Both the position numbers and the translations under genes were made by a program. Of a DNA stretch of 64,000 nucleotides, positions 9,831-21,314 are shown one piece after another. The stretch comes from Halomonas alkaliantarctica. Its GTDB lineage: Bacteria; Pseudomonadota; Gammaproteobacteria; Pseudomonadales; Halomonadaceae. The stretch lies in the NCBI RefSeq assembly GCF_029854215.1, contig NZ_CP122961.1, positions 3,472,001 to 3,536,000 on the forward strand, given 5' to 3'. Below the pieces are notes generated by a model. That model saw only the letters and a list, made by a program, of their open reading frames with translations. It was not told the DNA's origin and made no database searches. The first letter of the stretch is position 1. Each line of letters starts with the position of its first letter.

Positions 9831-10744
9831 TGAATATTGATGCGCTCAGAACGCTGGTAAATATCTCGCAATACGGCAACTATCGCCGGGTTGCAGATGC
9901 CATGCACATCTCCCAGCCCGCGATCTCGAAACGGATCCGCGGGCTAGAAGAGCACTTCGGTCACCAACTTGTCGAGCGCTCGGGCGCATTCATGCGCTTA
10001 ACCCCAGCAGGTCAGGCCATTCTTCCCTATTTTCAGCGAATCATAGCCACTTTCGACGAGGCTGGGCAACGCCTTAACGAGCCGGAAAAATGGCAGGGCA
10101 CCATACGGCTCGGCGCGGTCGACACAATCATTTCCACCTGGCTTACCGACTTCCTCGACTTACACCAACAGCGTTATCCCAATATTAAACTCGAGGTAGT
10201 CTCCGCCCCAACGATTGAGTTACTCGATAACCTGCAGCATGGCAATGTGGATATCGCCCTGGTCCTAGGCCCTTCCTATGATCGAGCGCTGGCGGAGGTA
10301 CCGCTCTGCGTTATGGACGTAGCCTTCTTCGGTGCCTGCGAGCCAGGCAATGACCCGTCTCACCCGCGCAAGATGTCTCCTGAGGCGCTATCGGAGGCCA
10401 ACATCATCACATTCCCACAAGGGTCACGCCCCTATATTGATGTGGTACAACGCCTGTCGCAACTACGGCTGGCTGCCATGCCCTCCGTTTCGGGCTGTAC
10501 CTCATTGTTTACCATGCGCACCATGGCAGAACGGGGGCTGGGCGTTATCACACTGCCGCGCAGCATGGCACATGAGGCGCACCTACAAGAACTAGACATA
10601 GGAGTGGAGCTGCCCTCCATGGGCTTTGCCGCTGTCTATGAACCTGCCGCCGCGCCATCAATGTACGCACTAACCTGTTCACTGGCGGCCGAGGTGGCCG
10701 CTGCTTATGCCCGACGTGTAGGTAGCGGAGTCCACGTGCCCTAG
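9830..10744 (+). CDS. LysR-family transcriptional regulator
   Basis: This 304-residue regulator has an N-terminal winged helix-turn-helix (residues 3-62; RVADAMHISQPAISKRIRGLEEHFG) followed by a linker helix and a periplasmic-binding-protein-like effector domain (about 90-295). The start overlaps the RraA-like stop by one base (TAATG), so it is co-translated with the cluster. LysR genes are often divergent from their target operon. Here it closes the operon, which would make it autoregulated together with the transporter and enzymes. The inducer is probably the imported compound or an intermediate, an inference from position. Confidence 0.92.
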   Translation: MNIDALRTLVNISQYGNYRRVADAMHISQPAISKRIRGLEEHFGHQLVERSGAFMRLTPAGQAILPYFQRIIATFDEAGQRLNEPEKWQGTIRLGAVDTIISTWLTDFLDLHQQRYPNIKLEVVSAPTIELLDNLQHGNVDIALVLGPSYDRALAEVPLCVMDVAFFGACEPGNDPSHPRKMSPEALSEANIITFPQGSRPYIDVVQRLSQLRLAAMPSVSGCTSLFTMRTMAERGLGVITLPRSMAHEAHLQELDIGVELPSMGFAAVYEPAAAPSMYALTCSLAAEVAAAYARRVGSGVHVP

Positions 10745-11080
10745 ACTTTGGTCTTCCGCAAGAAACAACTAGGGTGGGACAATTGAGTTGCTTGGGCTTT
10801 CTGGAACATACACTGACAGTCGATGTAGATAGGCTGAACTTGAACATTAAACACGAGTTAAAATCTTTGCAGATTAGGAAAATGAGGCAGCCCACCTTGC
10901 TATGATGTCTCTTATTCAACGCCTACTCACCAGATCAGCGTTTTGCCTCGGGCTGCCCTCATATTTTCCCTTTAGGGAAACATGATTGCCGTCAGCTATT
11001 ACTTCTACTTACTGGTTGCGCACGAGACTTTCTCCCCCCTTGTACCTCTCATAGAAGCAGCGCTTCTCAAGACTTACGCC
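10745..11080. other. intergenic region between convergent LysR and ilvH genes
   Basis: No gene, repeat or RNA was recognised here. There is a small inverted repeat around 10960-10980 (TTCCC-TTTA-GGGAA) that may help end the LysR transcript, but it lacks a T-run. Confidence 0.5.
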
Positions 11081-11104
11081 AAAAAAAGCCGCCCCAAGGG
11101 CGGC
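11081..11104 (-). terminator. rho-independent terminator of ilvIH
   Basis: On the minus strand GCCGCCC-TTG-GGGCGGC (11088-11104) is followed by a run of seven T (11081-11087). It lies 30 bp after the ilvH stop codon. Confidence 0.9.
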
Positions 11105-11133
11105 CCTCTTAACCGACATCAACAACTTACAAA

Positions 11134-11625
11134 TTAAAGCGACAAAACCTTATCGCCCCGGGCAATACCCGAGACCCCAGTGCGGGCGACCTCAAGAATG
11201 CCTACCGGCGCCATGGCTTGAAGGAAAGCATCAAGCTTGCCTGCGTCGCCGGTGATCTGCACTGTATACAGGCTTGGCGTTACGTCGACGATCTGCGCGC
11301 GGAAGATATCCACCGTGCGCTTCACTTCATCGCGTGCCGCGCCTAGCGCTTTCACTTTAACCAACATCAGCTCGCGCTCGATGTGGTTGCCTTCGGTGAG
11401 ATCCACCAGTTTGACCACATCAATCAACTTATTAAGGTGCTTGGTGATCTGCTCGATCACGCGGTCATCGCCCACGGTAGTGACCGTTAAACGCGACAGT
11501 GACGGGTCTTCAGTAGGTGCCACGTTAAGCGTTTCGATGTTGAAGTTACGCTGGGAGAACAACCCGACCACACGTGACAGCGCACCCGGCTCGTTTTCTA
11601 ACAGAATCGAGATGATATGACGCAT
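11134..11625 (-). CDS. ilvH: acetolactate synthase small (regulatory) subunit
   Basis: This is the regulatory subunit of acetohydroxyacid synthase III-type enzymes; it binds valine for feedback inhibition. The 163-residue protein begins with an ACT domain (MRHIISILLENEPGALSRVVGLFSQRNFNIETL, residues 1-75) and continues with the C-terminal ALS_ss domain (residues about 85-160). Length equals E. coli IlvH (163). Its start overlaps the stop of the large subunit by one base, so the two are made together. Confidence 0.95.
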   Translation of the reverse strand: MRHIISILLENEPGALSRVVGLFSQRNFNIETLNVAPTEDPSLSRLTVTTVGDDRVIEQITKHLNKLIDVVKLVDLTEGNHIERELMLVKVKALGAARDEVKRTVDIFRAQIVDVTPSLYTVQITGDAGKLDAFLQAMAPVGILEVARTGVSGIARGDKVLSL

Positions 11626-13349
11626 CAGGTACGCTCCGTTTTAGACAGCAGCATGTCGCGCATGGCACCTAACGGTACCTGCATCGGATAGACGTGCTCA
11701 TGGGGATCGACCTTCACGTCAAGGAATACCAGCTCGTGCTTATCAGCAAAGGCACGCTCCAGCGCAGGCTCCAGTTCGTCAAGGGTATTGACGGTAATCG
11801 CGGTAAACCCATACGCCTCGATTAGCATATGAAAGTCGGGCAGCGACTCCATATAGGAGTGTGCGTGACGCGACTTATAGTTCAAGTCCTGCCACTGACG
11901 CACCATGCCTAGCGACGCATTGTTAAGATTGACGATCTTAACGCCCACCCCGTACTGCTTACAGGTGGAGAGCTCCTGCATCATCATCTGGAAGCTGCCT
12001 TCACCGGTGATACACACCACGTCATCATCCGGATAGTTCTGTTTGATACCCATGGCAGCGGGGAAGCCAAAGCCCATGGTGCCCAAGCCACCCGAGGTAA
12101 TCAGCCGGTTGGGTTTATCAAACTTGTAGTACTGAGCCGCGAACATCTGGTGCTGGCCAACATCGGTCGTCACGAAGGCTTCGCCGCGGGTAACCCGGCA
12201 AACCGCCTCAACCACTTCCTGGGGCTTAAGCACTTCACCCGGCTTGGAAGGCTCGTAAAGTTTGCCTTCACGGTCGGCGCGCCAGCCATCAATTTTCTGC
12301 CACCACTCGGTTAGCGCTTCAGGATGGGCAATGTTGTGCCCTTGCACCAAGCTGATCATCTCGTTGATAACGCTGGAGGCCGGGCCCACGATCGGCACAT
12401 CGGCACGCACCGTTTTAGAGATTGAGCTCGGGTCGACGTCCACATGGATGATTTTAGCCGTCGGGCAGAACTTAGACGTGCTATTGGTCACGCGATCATC
12501 AAAACGCGCCCCAATGGCAATAATCAGGTCTGCGTGATGCATCGCCATATTGGATTCATAGGAGCCGTGCATACCCAGCCAGCCCAAGCACTGCCGGTCA
12601 CTTTGAGGATACGCACCGATACCCATCAAGGTGGTGGTGATCGGATAGCCCAGTTGCTTGACCAGATCGGTCAGGCCTTCGCTGGCTTTACCCGTTACCA
12701 CGCCGCCACCGGTATAGAACACCGGGCGCTTGGCTTTGAGTATCATCTCAACGGCTTTTTTAATCTGCCCCGTGTGGCCCCGCGTGACGGGGTTATACGA
12801 GCGCATCTTGACCTTTTTCGGATAGATGTACTCATAGCGTTCGGTGGGCGCCGTCATATCTTTAGGAATATCGACTACCACCGGGCCCGGACGGCCTGTA
12901 GCGGCTAAATAGAACGCCTTTTTAAGTACTTCCGGTATTTCCGACGGGTGACGAATCGAGAAGCTGTGCTTCACGATCGGGCGTGTCACACCGACGATAT
13001 CGGTTTCCTGGAAGGCGTCTTCACCGATCAGATGGCTCGCCACCTGGCCACACAGCACCACCATGGGAATTGAATCCATGTAGGCGGTGGCAATACCAGT
13101 GACGGCATTGGTGGCACCGGGGCCAGAGGTAACCAGCACGCAGCCGGGCTTGCCTGATGCGCGGGCATAGCCATCGGCGGCGTGGGTAGCCGCTTGTTCG
13201 TGACGCACCAGAATGTGCTTCACTTTGTCCTGGCGGAAAAGTGCATCGTAAATATGCAGCGCTGCACCGCCGGGGTAACCATAAATGTATTCGATGCCCT
13301 CATCTTGCAAGAAGCGGGCGATCATATCTGCGCCGGAAAGCAGTTCCAC
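11625..13349 (-). CDS. ilvI: acetolactate synthase large (catalytic) subunit
   Basis: This thiamine diphosphate enzyme condenses two pyruvates to acetolactate (valine, leucine) or pyruvate with 2-oxobutyrate (isoleucine). The GTG start at 13349 is chosen because AGGGGAG lies eight bases upstream and the protein then begins MELLSGADMIARF, like E. coli IlvI, giving the usual 574 residues. A longer frame reads through the hairpin-rich leader and is unlikely. Visible are the catalytic glutamate in VRHEQAATHAADGYARASG (near residue 48) and the ThDP/Mg motif GEGSFQM...NNASLGMVRQWQ (near 445-475). The operon order is ilvI-ilvH. Confidence 0.96.
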   Translation of the reverse strand: MELLSGADMIARFLQDEGIEYIYGYPGGAALHIYDALFRQDKVKHILVRHEQAATHAADGYARASGKPGCVLVTSGPGATNAVTGIATAYMDSIPMVVLCGQVASHLIGEDAFQETDIVGVTRPIVKHSFSIRHPSEIPEVLKKAFYLAATGRPGPVVVDIPKDMTAPTERYEYIYPKKVKMRSYNPVTRGHTGQIKKAVEMILKAKRPVFYTGGGVVTGKASEGLTDLVKQLGYPITTTLMGIGAYPQSDRQCLGWLGMHGSYESNMAMHHADLIIAIGARFDDRVTNSTSKFCPTAKIIHVDVDPSSISKTVRADVPIVGPASSVINEMISLVQGHNIAHPEALTEWWQKIDGWRADREGKLYEPSKPGEVLKPQEVVEAVCRVTRGEAFVTTDVGQHQMFAAQYYKFDKPNRLITSGGLGTMGFGFPAAMGIKQNYPDDDVVCITGEGSFQMMMQELSTCKQYGVGVKIVNLNNASLGMVRQWQDLNYKSRHAHSYMESLPDFHMLIEAYGFTAITVNTLDELEPALERAFADKHELVFLDVKVDPHEHVYPMQVPLGAMRDMLLSKTERT

Positions 13350-13381
13350 TGTATTTCTCCCCTGAAGGTCTCGAGTGCGAT

Positions 13382-13580
13382 CCGCAGGACATCCTGCGGT
13401 GTCGAGTGCGGCGGTATGCCGCTGCCGGCCCTTGCCGGCACCTGATGCCAAACCCTGGCAGATGGCCCGGTTAGGGCCTGCACTCTTATCACGGCAGTTC
13501 GCCGTGTCGGGGCGTTGGCCAGGTTGGGCGGTTAGCCCAAGCCCGGAAGTCCTTCGGCGGGTAGAGGCCTTAGCCTACCC
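13382..13580 (-). promoter_or_regulatory. ilvIH leader with an array of short hairpins
   Basis: Eight clear inverted repeats follow each other in 200 bp upstream of ilvI: 13382-13399, 13408-13422, 13423-13440, 13446-13460, 13464-13478, 13490-13506, 13524-13540 and 13559-13580 (two-base bulge). Stems are 5-8 bp, mostly perfect, with loops mostly of 4-5 bases. Two loops share GGTTA. A weak ninth lies near 13543-13556. No leader peptide rich in branched-chain codons and no T-run was seen, so a classical attenuator is not supported. Function is unknown. Confidence 0.6.
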
Positions 13581-13638
13581 TTCGCGCGGGGATTAGGGGT
13601 TGCCCGTTGAGTCCGCGCCCGCAAATCAGGAACCGACA

Positions 13639-13667
13639 AGATTCCATTAGCGCCCTTAGCCTGTCAA
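13639..13667 (-). promoter_or_regulatory. possible ilvIH promoter
   Basis: On the minus strand TTGACA (13662-13667) is followed after 17 bp by GAATCT (13639-13644). The -35 is perfect and the -10 weak. It would give a leader transcript of about 285 nt that contains the hairpin array. Confidence 0.4.
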
Positions 13668-13710
13668 CCTCCGATCAGGCCAAACGCAACAAAGGTCGCA
13701 AGAAGCCATT

Positions 13711-13746
13711 AAAAAAGCCCCGCCAGCAACGCTAGCGGGGCTTTTT
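13711..13746 (-). terminator. terminator of clpB
   Basis: GCCCCGC and GCGGGGC flank an inner CAGC-AAC-GCTA and are bordered by A6 on the left and T5 on the right, so it can end transcripts from either side. It lies 33 bp downstream of the clpB stop and mainly serves that gene. Confidence 0.9.
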
Positions 13747-13778
13747 GCTTACTCAATTGCGCAAAGTGGCGGCACCAA

Positions 13779-16376
<2,598 letters not shown>

Positions 16377-16470
16377 GAAATTCCTCCTGGGGTAGCCGTG
16401 CGTTTGGACGCACCGCGTGACCCGATAACGTGTCATTAGACATGCTAAATCACTATTAGCTTGACAAGTT

Positions 16471-16498
16471 AAATGGCGTCAGTTCCATGCTTTTCAAG
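16471..16498 (-). promoter_or_regulatory. sigma-32 heat-shock promoter of clpB
   Basis: On the minus strand CTTGAAA (16492-16498) and CGCCATTT (16471-16478) are separated by 13 bp. This fits the RpoH consensus CTTGAAA-N11-16-CCCCATNT with one mismatch in the -10, and clpB is a classical RpoH target. Confidence 0.8.
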
Positions 16499-16542
16499 AG
16501 GTGGCGGTGTAAACCGCTGACTTATGGAAGCCTTAATTCACA

Positions 16543-17298
16543 TTAATTGATCCAGATCACGCTGGCCATTCGCCCAGTGTTGCCGCCATCACGACGATAG
16601 GAGTAGAAGCGCGACTCGCAGGCGGTGCAGAAGTGGCCTCCGCTAATGTTATTGACTCCCAGCGCCTCTAAGCGAAATCGTGCAAGTCGATAGAGATCAG
16701 CCATGTAATGACCCAACCGATAAGGGCTATGGTCAAAGGCGTCAGCGGTATCCGGGTGAACGGCAACAAAGGCGCCGTAAACTTCTGGGCCAACCTCAAA
16801 TTGAGCGTTGGAGATAGCAGGCCCTAACCACACCAGAATATCATCTGGGTCAGTGTTCATCGCAGCAATGGTTGCTTCCAGCACACCGCCCGCCAAACCG
16901 CGCCAACCGGCATGGGCAACCGCCACCTGGGTACCCGCCCGATTACAGAACATCACCGGCAGGCAGTCTGCTGTCAGCACAACGCATGCGTACTCGCTGG
17001 AGGTTGCAAGGGAGGCATCTGCGTCGGCAGCCTCAAGCTGATAAAACTGCTGCACACGGGCGCCATGGGTCTGATTCAGCCACAGCAGAGGCCGCTCATC
17101 GCCAATTTCCTTTTGCAGCAAACGACGGCACAACGCCACATGATCAGCATTATCGCCGACATGGGAAGCGGAGTTGAAGGCGGCGAAATCACCCTGGCTA
17201 GGCCCCGATTCACGGGTCGTCACAAAGGCACGCACATTGGTCGGGGCCGGCCAGTCGGGCACTAAAAGCGTTGGCCGTAAATTAATGGCATCGCTCAT
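16543..17298 (-). CDS. pgeF: peptidoglycan editing factor PgeF (YfiH, multicopper-oxidase-like fold)
   Basis: This 251-residue protein of the YfiH/DUF152 family removes wrongly incorporated amino acids (L-Ser in place of L-Ala) from muropeptide precursors in E. coli. It was formerly called a laccase-like polyphenol oxidase. The metal or active-site residues are visible: His in LNQTHGARV (near 79), Cys in VVLTADCLPVMF (near 113) and His in VAVAHAGWRGLAGGV (near 130). The start overlaps the rluD stop by four bases (ATGA), a gene pair common in gammaproteobacteria. Confidence 0.92.
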   Translation of the reverse strand: MSDAINLRPTLLVPDWPAPTNVRAFVTTRESGPSQGDFAAFNSASHVGDNADHVALCRRLLQKEIGDERPLLWLNQTHGARVQQFYQLEAADADASLATSSEYACVVLTADCLPVMFCNRAGTQVAVAHAGWRGLAGGVLEATIAAMNTDPDDILVWLGPAISNAQFEVGPEVYGAFVAVHPDTADAFDHSPYRLGHYMADLYRLARFRLEALGVNNISGGHFCTACESRFYSYRRDGGNTGRMASVIWIN

Positions 17299-18254
17299 CT
17301 CATGGTCTCATTATCTTCGCGCAGGTAGTCCAACAACATTAACAAATCATCAGGGAGGTCTGCCTGAAACGTTAATGTTTCGCCACTTACCGGGTGCTTG
17401 AAAATCAACTTACGCGCGTGCAGAGCCTGACGAGGGAACTCGCGCAAGATCTCCTTCAGCGGCTCAGCAGCACCCGGCGGTAACTTGGCGCGACCGCCGT
17501 ACATAGGGTCACCAATTAAGGGATAGCGAGCATGGGCCATATGCACACGAATTTGGTGGGTGCGCCCCGTTTCCAGCTTACAGCGCACGTGGGTGTGGGC
17601 ACGGAAGCGTTCAACCACGCGAAAATGGGTAATAGCAGGTTTACCCGAAGCCGTCACGGCCTGGCGTTTGCGGTCTTTAGGGTGACGACCAATGGGTGCA
17701 TCAATGGTACTACCCGATACAGGCTTACCAATCACGACGGCATCGTATTGGCGTGACACGCTGCGCGCCTGTAGCTGGTCCACCAGCGCTGTCTGGGCGG
17801 GCAGCGTTTTCGCCACCATCATCAATCCCGTGGTGTCTTTATCTAGGCGGTGAACGATCCCCGCACGCGGCACTTCCGCCAGTGCCGGATGATGGTGAAG
17901 CAATGCATTTAATAGCGTGCCATCCGGGTTGCCTGCGGCAGGATGCACCACCATGCCAGCGGCTTTGTTAATCACCATCACCGTATCATCTTCATATACG
18001 ATATCCAGCGCGATGTCTTGGGCTTCAAAGCGCGTATCGTCTTCGATGGTCGCCTGAAGCGTCAACACTTCATGGCCATGCAGCTTGGCTTTCGGCTTGG
18101 CTTGCGCGCCATCAACCGTCAATTCGCCGGCGTTAATCCACGCTTTTAAGCGCTCACGGGAGTAATCGCTGAACAACTCAGCCGCCGCTTGGTCTAATCG
18201 CGCACCGGCTAACGTAGCGGGCACGCGCTGCGTGTCTTCAACTATTCGAGACAT
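17295..18254 (-). CDS. rluD: 23S rRNA pseudouridine(1911/1915/1917) synthase
   Basis: RluD modifies helix 69 of 23S rRNA and supports ribosome assembly. The start at 18254 follows AAGAGG and gives MSRIVEDTQRVPATLAGARLDQ, 319 residues; the open frame extends 138 codons further upstream but without family sequence, into the bamD promoter. The protein has an N-terminal S4 RNA-binding domain (residues 15-75) and the catalytic aspartate in HRLDKDTTGLM (near 140). The C-terminal part has the usual ETGRTHQIRVHMAH motif. It is coupled to pgeF and divergent from bamD, the standard arrangement. Confidence 0.95.
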   Translation of the reverse strand: MSRIVEDTQRVPATLAGARLDQAAAELFSDYSRERLKAWINAGELTVDGAQAKPKAKLHGHEVLTLQATIEDDTRFEAQDIALDIVYEDDTVMVINKAAGMVVHPAAGNPDGTLLNALLHHHPALAEVPRAGIVHRLDKDTTGLMMVAKTLPAQTALVDQLQARSVSRQYDAVVIGKPVSGSTIDAPIGRHPKDRKRQAVTASGKPAITHFRVVERFRAHTHVRCKLETGRTHQIRVHMAHARYPLIGDPMYGGRAKLPPGAAEPLKEILREFPRQALHARKLIFKHPVSGETLTFQADLPDDLLMLLDYLREDNETMR

Positions 18255-18469
18255 GAAAAACCTCTTTAAGACGCAAACCCCCCAGCAAGGCGCAAAAACC
18301 AGCCTCGACATGGAAAAATAAGCTTTGACGACACCCGACGAAACGTCGCTAAGCCTGCGTTTTGAGCCGAGGTGTTTTATAGTGGGCGGACTGCGACCTA
18401 TTCTACCATTTCTACTTATGGCCATCGCCGCTTTTTGGTGATTGAGGCTTGTTTGCAACGAGGATGATG

Positions 18470-19285
18470 ATGCGCGTTTTTTCAGCTGCCAACCGCTTTG
18501 GTGCCATAGCCCTAAGCCTTGCCCTTTTAGCGGGCTGTGCGAGTAACGATACCAGCGAAGAAGAGGAAGATGAATTTGCTGGAGTGCAGGAGCGTGAGCT
18601 CTATGAATTGGCACGCACGGCTCTAGACGATAACCGCTACCCGATTGCGATAGAGCGCTTGGAAGCACTCGATACGCGCTATCCGTTCGGCGCTCATGCC
18701 GAGCAAGCCCAGCTTGAGCTAATCTATGCCTACTATGAAAATAGCAATTGGGAAGAAGCTCGGGCAGCGGCCAGCCGCTTTATTCGCCTTCATCCCGACC
18801 ACCCCCAAGTGGACTACGCCTACTATCTGAGTGGTCTCTCTGCATGGCAAGCGGGCCGCTTTAGCTTAGAGCGCCTGCGCCTAATCGATATTTCCAAGCG
18901 CGATCTAGGCGCTTCCCGTGATGCCTACAATGACTTCCGCGAGCTGATTCAGCGTTACCCGCAGAGTGAATATGCCGCCGATGCTCAGCAGCGTATTGTC
19001 TACCTGCGCGAGTTGATGGCCCGCCATGAGCTGCACGTTGCCGACTACTATCTGCGCCGTGGTGCCTATTTAGCGGCCGTTGAGCGTGGTCGTTGGGTGA
19101 TCGAGAACTACCCTGAATCCAGCGCCACCCGGGATGCGCTGGCCACCATGGTAGAAGGCTATCAAGGCCTAGACATGGATGATCGCGCCGATGAAGTGCT
19201 CGCAGTGCTGCGCGAGAACGCACCCAACCATGAGCAGCTGCAGGGCAGTCGTTTTGTTCCCAAGCACTTAGGCCAAAATTACTAA
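18470..19285 (+). CDS. bamD: outer membrane assembly lipoprotein BamD
   Basis: BamD is the essential lipoprotein of the BAM complex that inserts beta-barrel proteins into the outer membrane. Three ATG codons stand in a row (18464, 18467, 18470); the last has the best distance from ACGAGG. The signal peptide ends in the lipobox LLAGC (Cys near residue 23), so the mature protein is lipid-anchored. An acidic linker (EEEEDEF) is followed by five TPR-like repeats, for example ELYELARTALDDNRYPIAIERL and YPFGAHAEQAQLELIYAYY. Length is 271 residues, a little above E. coli BamD (245). Confidence 0.95.
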   Translation: MRVFSAANRFGAIALSLALLAGCASNDTSEEEEDEFAGVQERELYELARTALDDNRYPIAIERLEALDTRYPFGAHAEQAQLELIYAYYENSNWEEARAAASRFIRLHPDHPQVDYAYYLSGLSAWQAGRFSLERLRLIDISKRDLGASRDAYNDFRELIQRYPQSEYAADAQQRIVYLRELMARHELHVADYYLRRGAYLAAVERGRWVIENYPESSATRDALATMVEGYQGLDMDDRADEVLAVLRENAPNHEQLQGSRFVPKHLGQNY

Positions 19286-19330
19286 CAGGCGAGTACTCAG
19301 TCGCTAAGAACTGTACAACAGTTACCTATT

Positions 19331-19357
19331 AAACCACGCTTCGGCGTGGTTTTTTTT
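19331..19357 (+). terminator. terminator of bamD
   Basis: AAACCACGC-TTCG-GCGTGGTTT forms a nine-pair stem with a UUCG tetraloop, followed by a T-run. It lies 45 bp after the bamD stop. Confidence 0.93.
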
Positions 19358-19520
19358 ATACAAAAAAAAGCGCAAGTAACTGATTTTGAAGGCCAAGATA
19401 CAAGCCAAAGGCAAGCAGCGTACAAATAATTATTATTTTCTATACAAATATTATACAGCAATATATGATTAGTCTCTGTTACATAATAAAGCGCCTAAAC
19501 GGCGCCTGAGGGAGCACTCC

Positions 19521-21224
19521 ATGTCTTTTTTTAACGCCCGTTCCGGCAACACCAAAATAAGCACACGCTTAGCGCTCGGCTTTTCCACTCTTTTGGGCTT
19601 GCTAATTATTTTAACAGTCGTGGGTATTTACCAAGTCAATCAAATTGACCGAGACCTAGCGACGATCAACGACGTCAACGGAACCAAACAGCGTTTTGCG
19701 GTGGATTGGCGAGGCAGCGTGCATGATCGTGCTATCGTTCTTCGCGATATTGTCATCACAGAAGGCAGTAACAATCTCCCCTCACTTGAAGGAGAAATGG
19801 AACGCCTAGGTGACGCTTACCGCTCGGCTACAACAGGTATGCAGCAAGTGACCAGCGAACACGCTGGCACTGCTCAAGAGCAGAGCATCATTAACAGCAT
19901 TACCGAACAAGAAGAGCTAACACGAGGACTGACCGAGCAGGTAATAGCAGCTCGCCAGGCAGGTGAGTATGCCAATGCCCAAACGCTGTTACTGGAACAA
20001 GCGGGCCCAGCTTACGCCGAGTGGCTTAATCGCATTAACCAGTTTATCAATCTCCAACAGCAGTTGAACGACGCCACCACAGCGACAGCCCGCGATACCG
20101 CTTCCGGCTTTCAAATGCAGATGTTGGGTCTGACACTGTTTGCGTTACTGGTAGGTGGATTGATCGCGGTGTTCTTATCCCGCCAACTACTACGCGAACT
20201 GGGTGCTGAACCGCACGAAGTCAAAGCGTTTGCTGAAGCCATTGGTCGTGGCGAGTTAACCAGCCAGAGGCAGCTAAAGAAAGGCGACACCCGCAGCATT
20301 ATGGCGTCTCAGGTCGCGATGGCGCATCAGCTACAAACGATTGTGACCCAGGTGCGTGCTTCTGCAGAGGCGGTTGCAAGCAATAGCGAACAAATTGCTG
20401 AAGGCAATAACGACCTCTCTTCACGTACTGAGCAGCAGGCCAGCGCGCTAGCGGAGACGGCCTCTGCAATGGAGCAGCTCAACAGCACGGTAAAACTCAA
20501 CGCTGAAAATTCTGAGCAGGCCAGCCAGGAAGCTTCAAGTGCATCAAGCACCGCCAAGCAAGGTGGCGAAGCGGTCAATCAAGTCGTTGCCACAATGAAT
20601 GATCTTAATAAGAGCTCTCAGGAAATTGCCGGCATTATCTCTACTATTGATGCAATTGCCTTCCAAACCAATATTCTAGCGCTTAATGCTTCGGTTGAAG
20701 CAGCCCGCGCTGGCGAGCACGGCCGTGGTTTTGCAGTAGTCGCAGAGGAAGTGCGTCGATTAGCCCAGCGCAGCGCCGACGCTGCGCGAGAAATAAATGC
20801 CCTGATTTCCAGCAATCTTGAGCGTGTTAACCACGGCAATGAGCGCGCAGAAGAAGCCAGCAAATCGACTGAACAGATCGTTGCGGCTATCGAGCGTGTG
20901 ACTAGCATTATGCAGGAGATCAGTCACGCCAGCGCAGAGCAGAGCACCGGTGTCCAAGAAGTGGGTCGAGCAGTGACCGAGATGGATCAGGTCACCCAAC
21001 AGAACGCTGCCCTTGTACACGAAAGTGCTACCGCAGCTAACAATTTACGTCAAAACGCTCACTCGCTACTGAATGCCATGGAAGTCTTTAAATTGCCGAA
21101 TACACTACAAAACGCACAGCCATCGCATACCGCCTTGGCACCTGCGCGTAGTCATTCTACCAACACGCACGCTTTGCCCGCCGCAAAACGTCAGCAGGCA
21201 GCACCGGAGTGGGAAAGTTTTTAA
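19521..21224 (+). CDS. methyl-accepting chemotaxis protein
   Basis: This 567-residue chemoreceptor has a first membrane helix at about 15-37, a periplasmic four-helix-bundle sensing domain (40-195), a second helix at 198-222, a HAMP domain (222-275) and a cytoplasmic signalling domain with the hairpin tip [37 protein letters not shown]. The last residues are EWESF, matching the xWxxF pentapeptide that tethers CheR and CheB in high-abundance receptors such as Tar and Tsr. The start follows GAGGGAG. A small GCGCC-TAAAC-GGCGC hairpin stands just before that site. The ligand is unknown. Confidence 0.93.
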   Translation: MSFFNARSGNTKISTRLALGFSTLLGLLIILTVVGIYQVNQIDRDLATINDVNGTKQRFAVDWRGSVHDRAIVLRDIVITEGSNNLPSLEGEMERLGDAYRSATTGMQQVTSEHAGTAQEQSIINSITEQEELTRGLTEQVIAARQAGEYANAQTLLLEQAGPAYAEWLNRINQFINLQQQLNDATTATARDTASGFQMQMLGLTLFALLVGGLIAVFLSRQLLRELGAEPHEVKAFAEAIGRGELTSQRQLKKGDTRSIMASQVAMAHQLQTIVTQVRASAEAVASNSEQIAEGNNDLSSRTEQQASALAETASAMEQLNSTVKLNAENSEQASQEASSASSTAKQGGEAVNQVVATMNDLNKSSQEIAGIISTIDAIAFQTNILALNASVEAARAGEHGRGFAVVAEEVRRLAQRSADAAREINALISSNLERVNHGNERAEEASKSTEQIVAAIERVTSIMQEISHASAEQSTGVQEVGRAVTEMDQVTQQNAALVHESATAANNLRQNAHSLLNAMEVFKLPNTLQNAQPSHTALAPARSHSTNTHALPAAKRQQAAPEWESF

Positions 21225-21314
21225 ATTAAAAATGGTTTTTCGATTAACTGTTTTGAGGGATACGGCTCCTAACCCTTTAGGGCCGTTCTTAATAGCCCTC
21301 TCCCAGAGATAACG

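Noticed and set aside
13350..13451. N-terminal extension of the acetolactate synthase (34 extra residues)
   Set aside because: The extension is encoded by the hairpin array and lacks family sequence; a GTG with a good ribosome site gives the standard 574-residue protein.
18255..18668. 138-codon upstream extension of rluD
   Set aside because: It covers the divergent bamD promoter and start, has no S4-domain sequence, and the internal ATG has a proper ribosome site.
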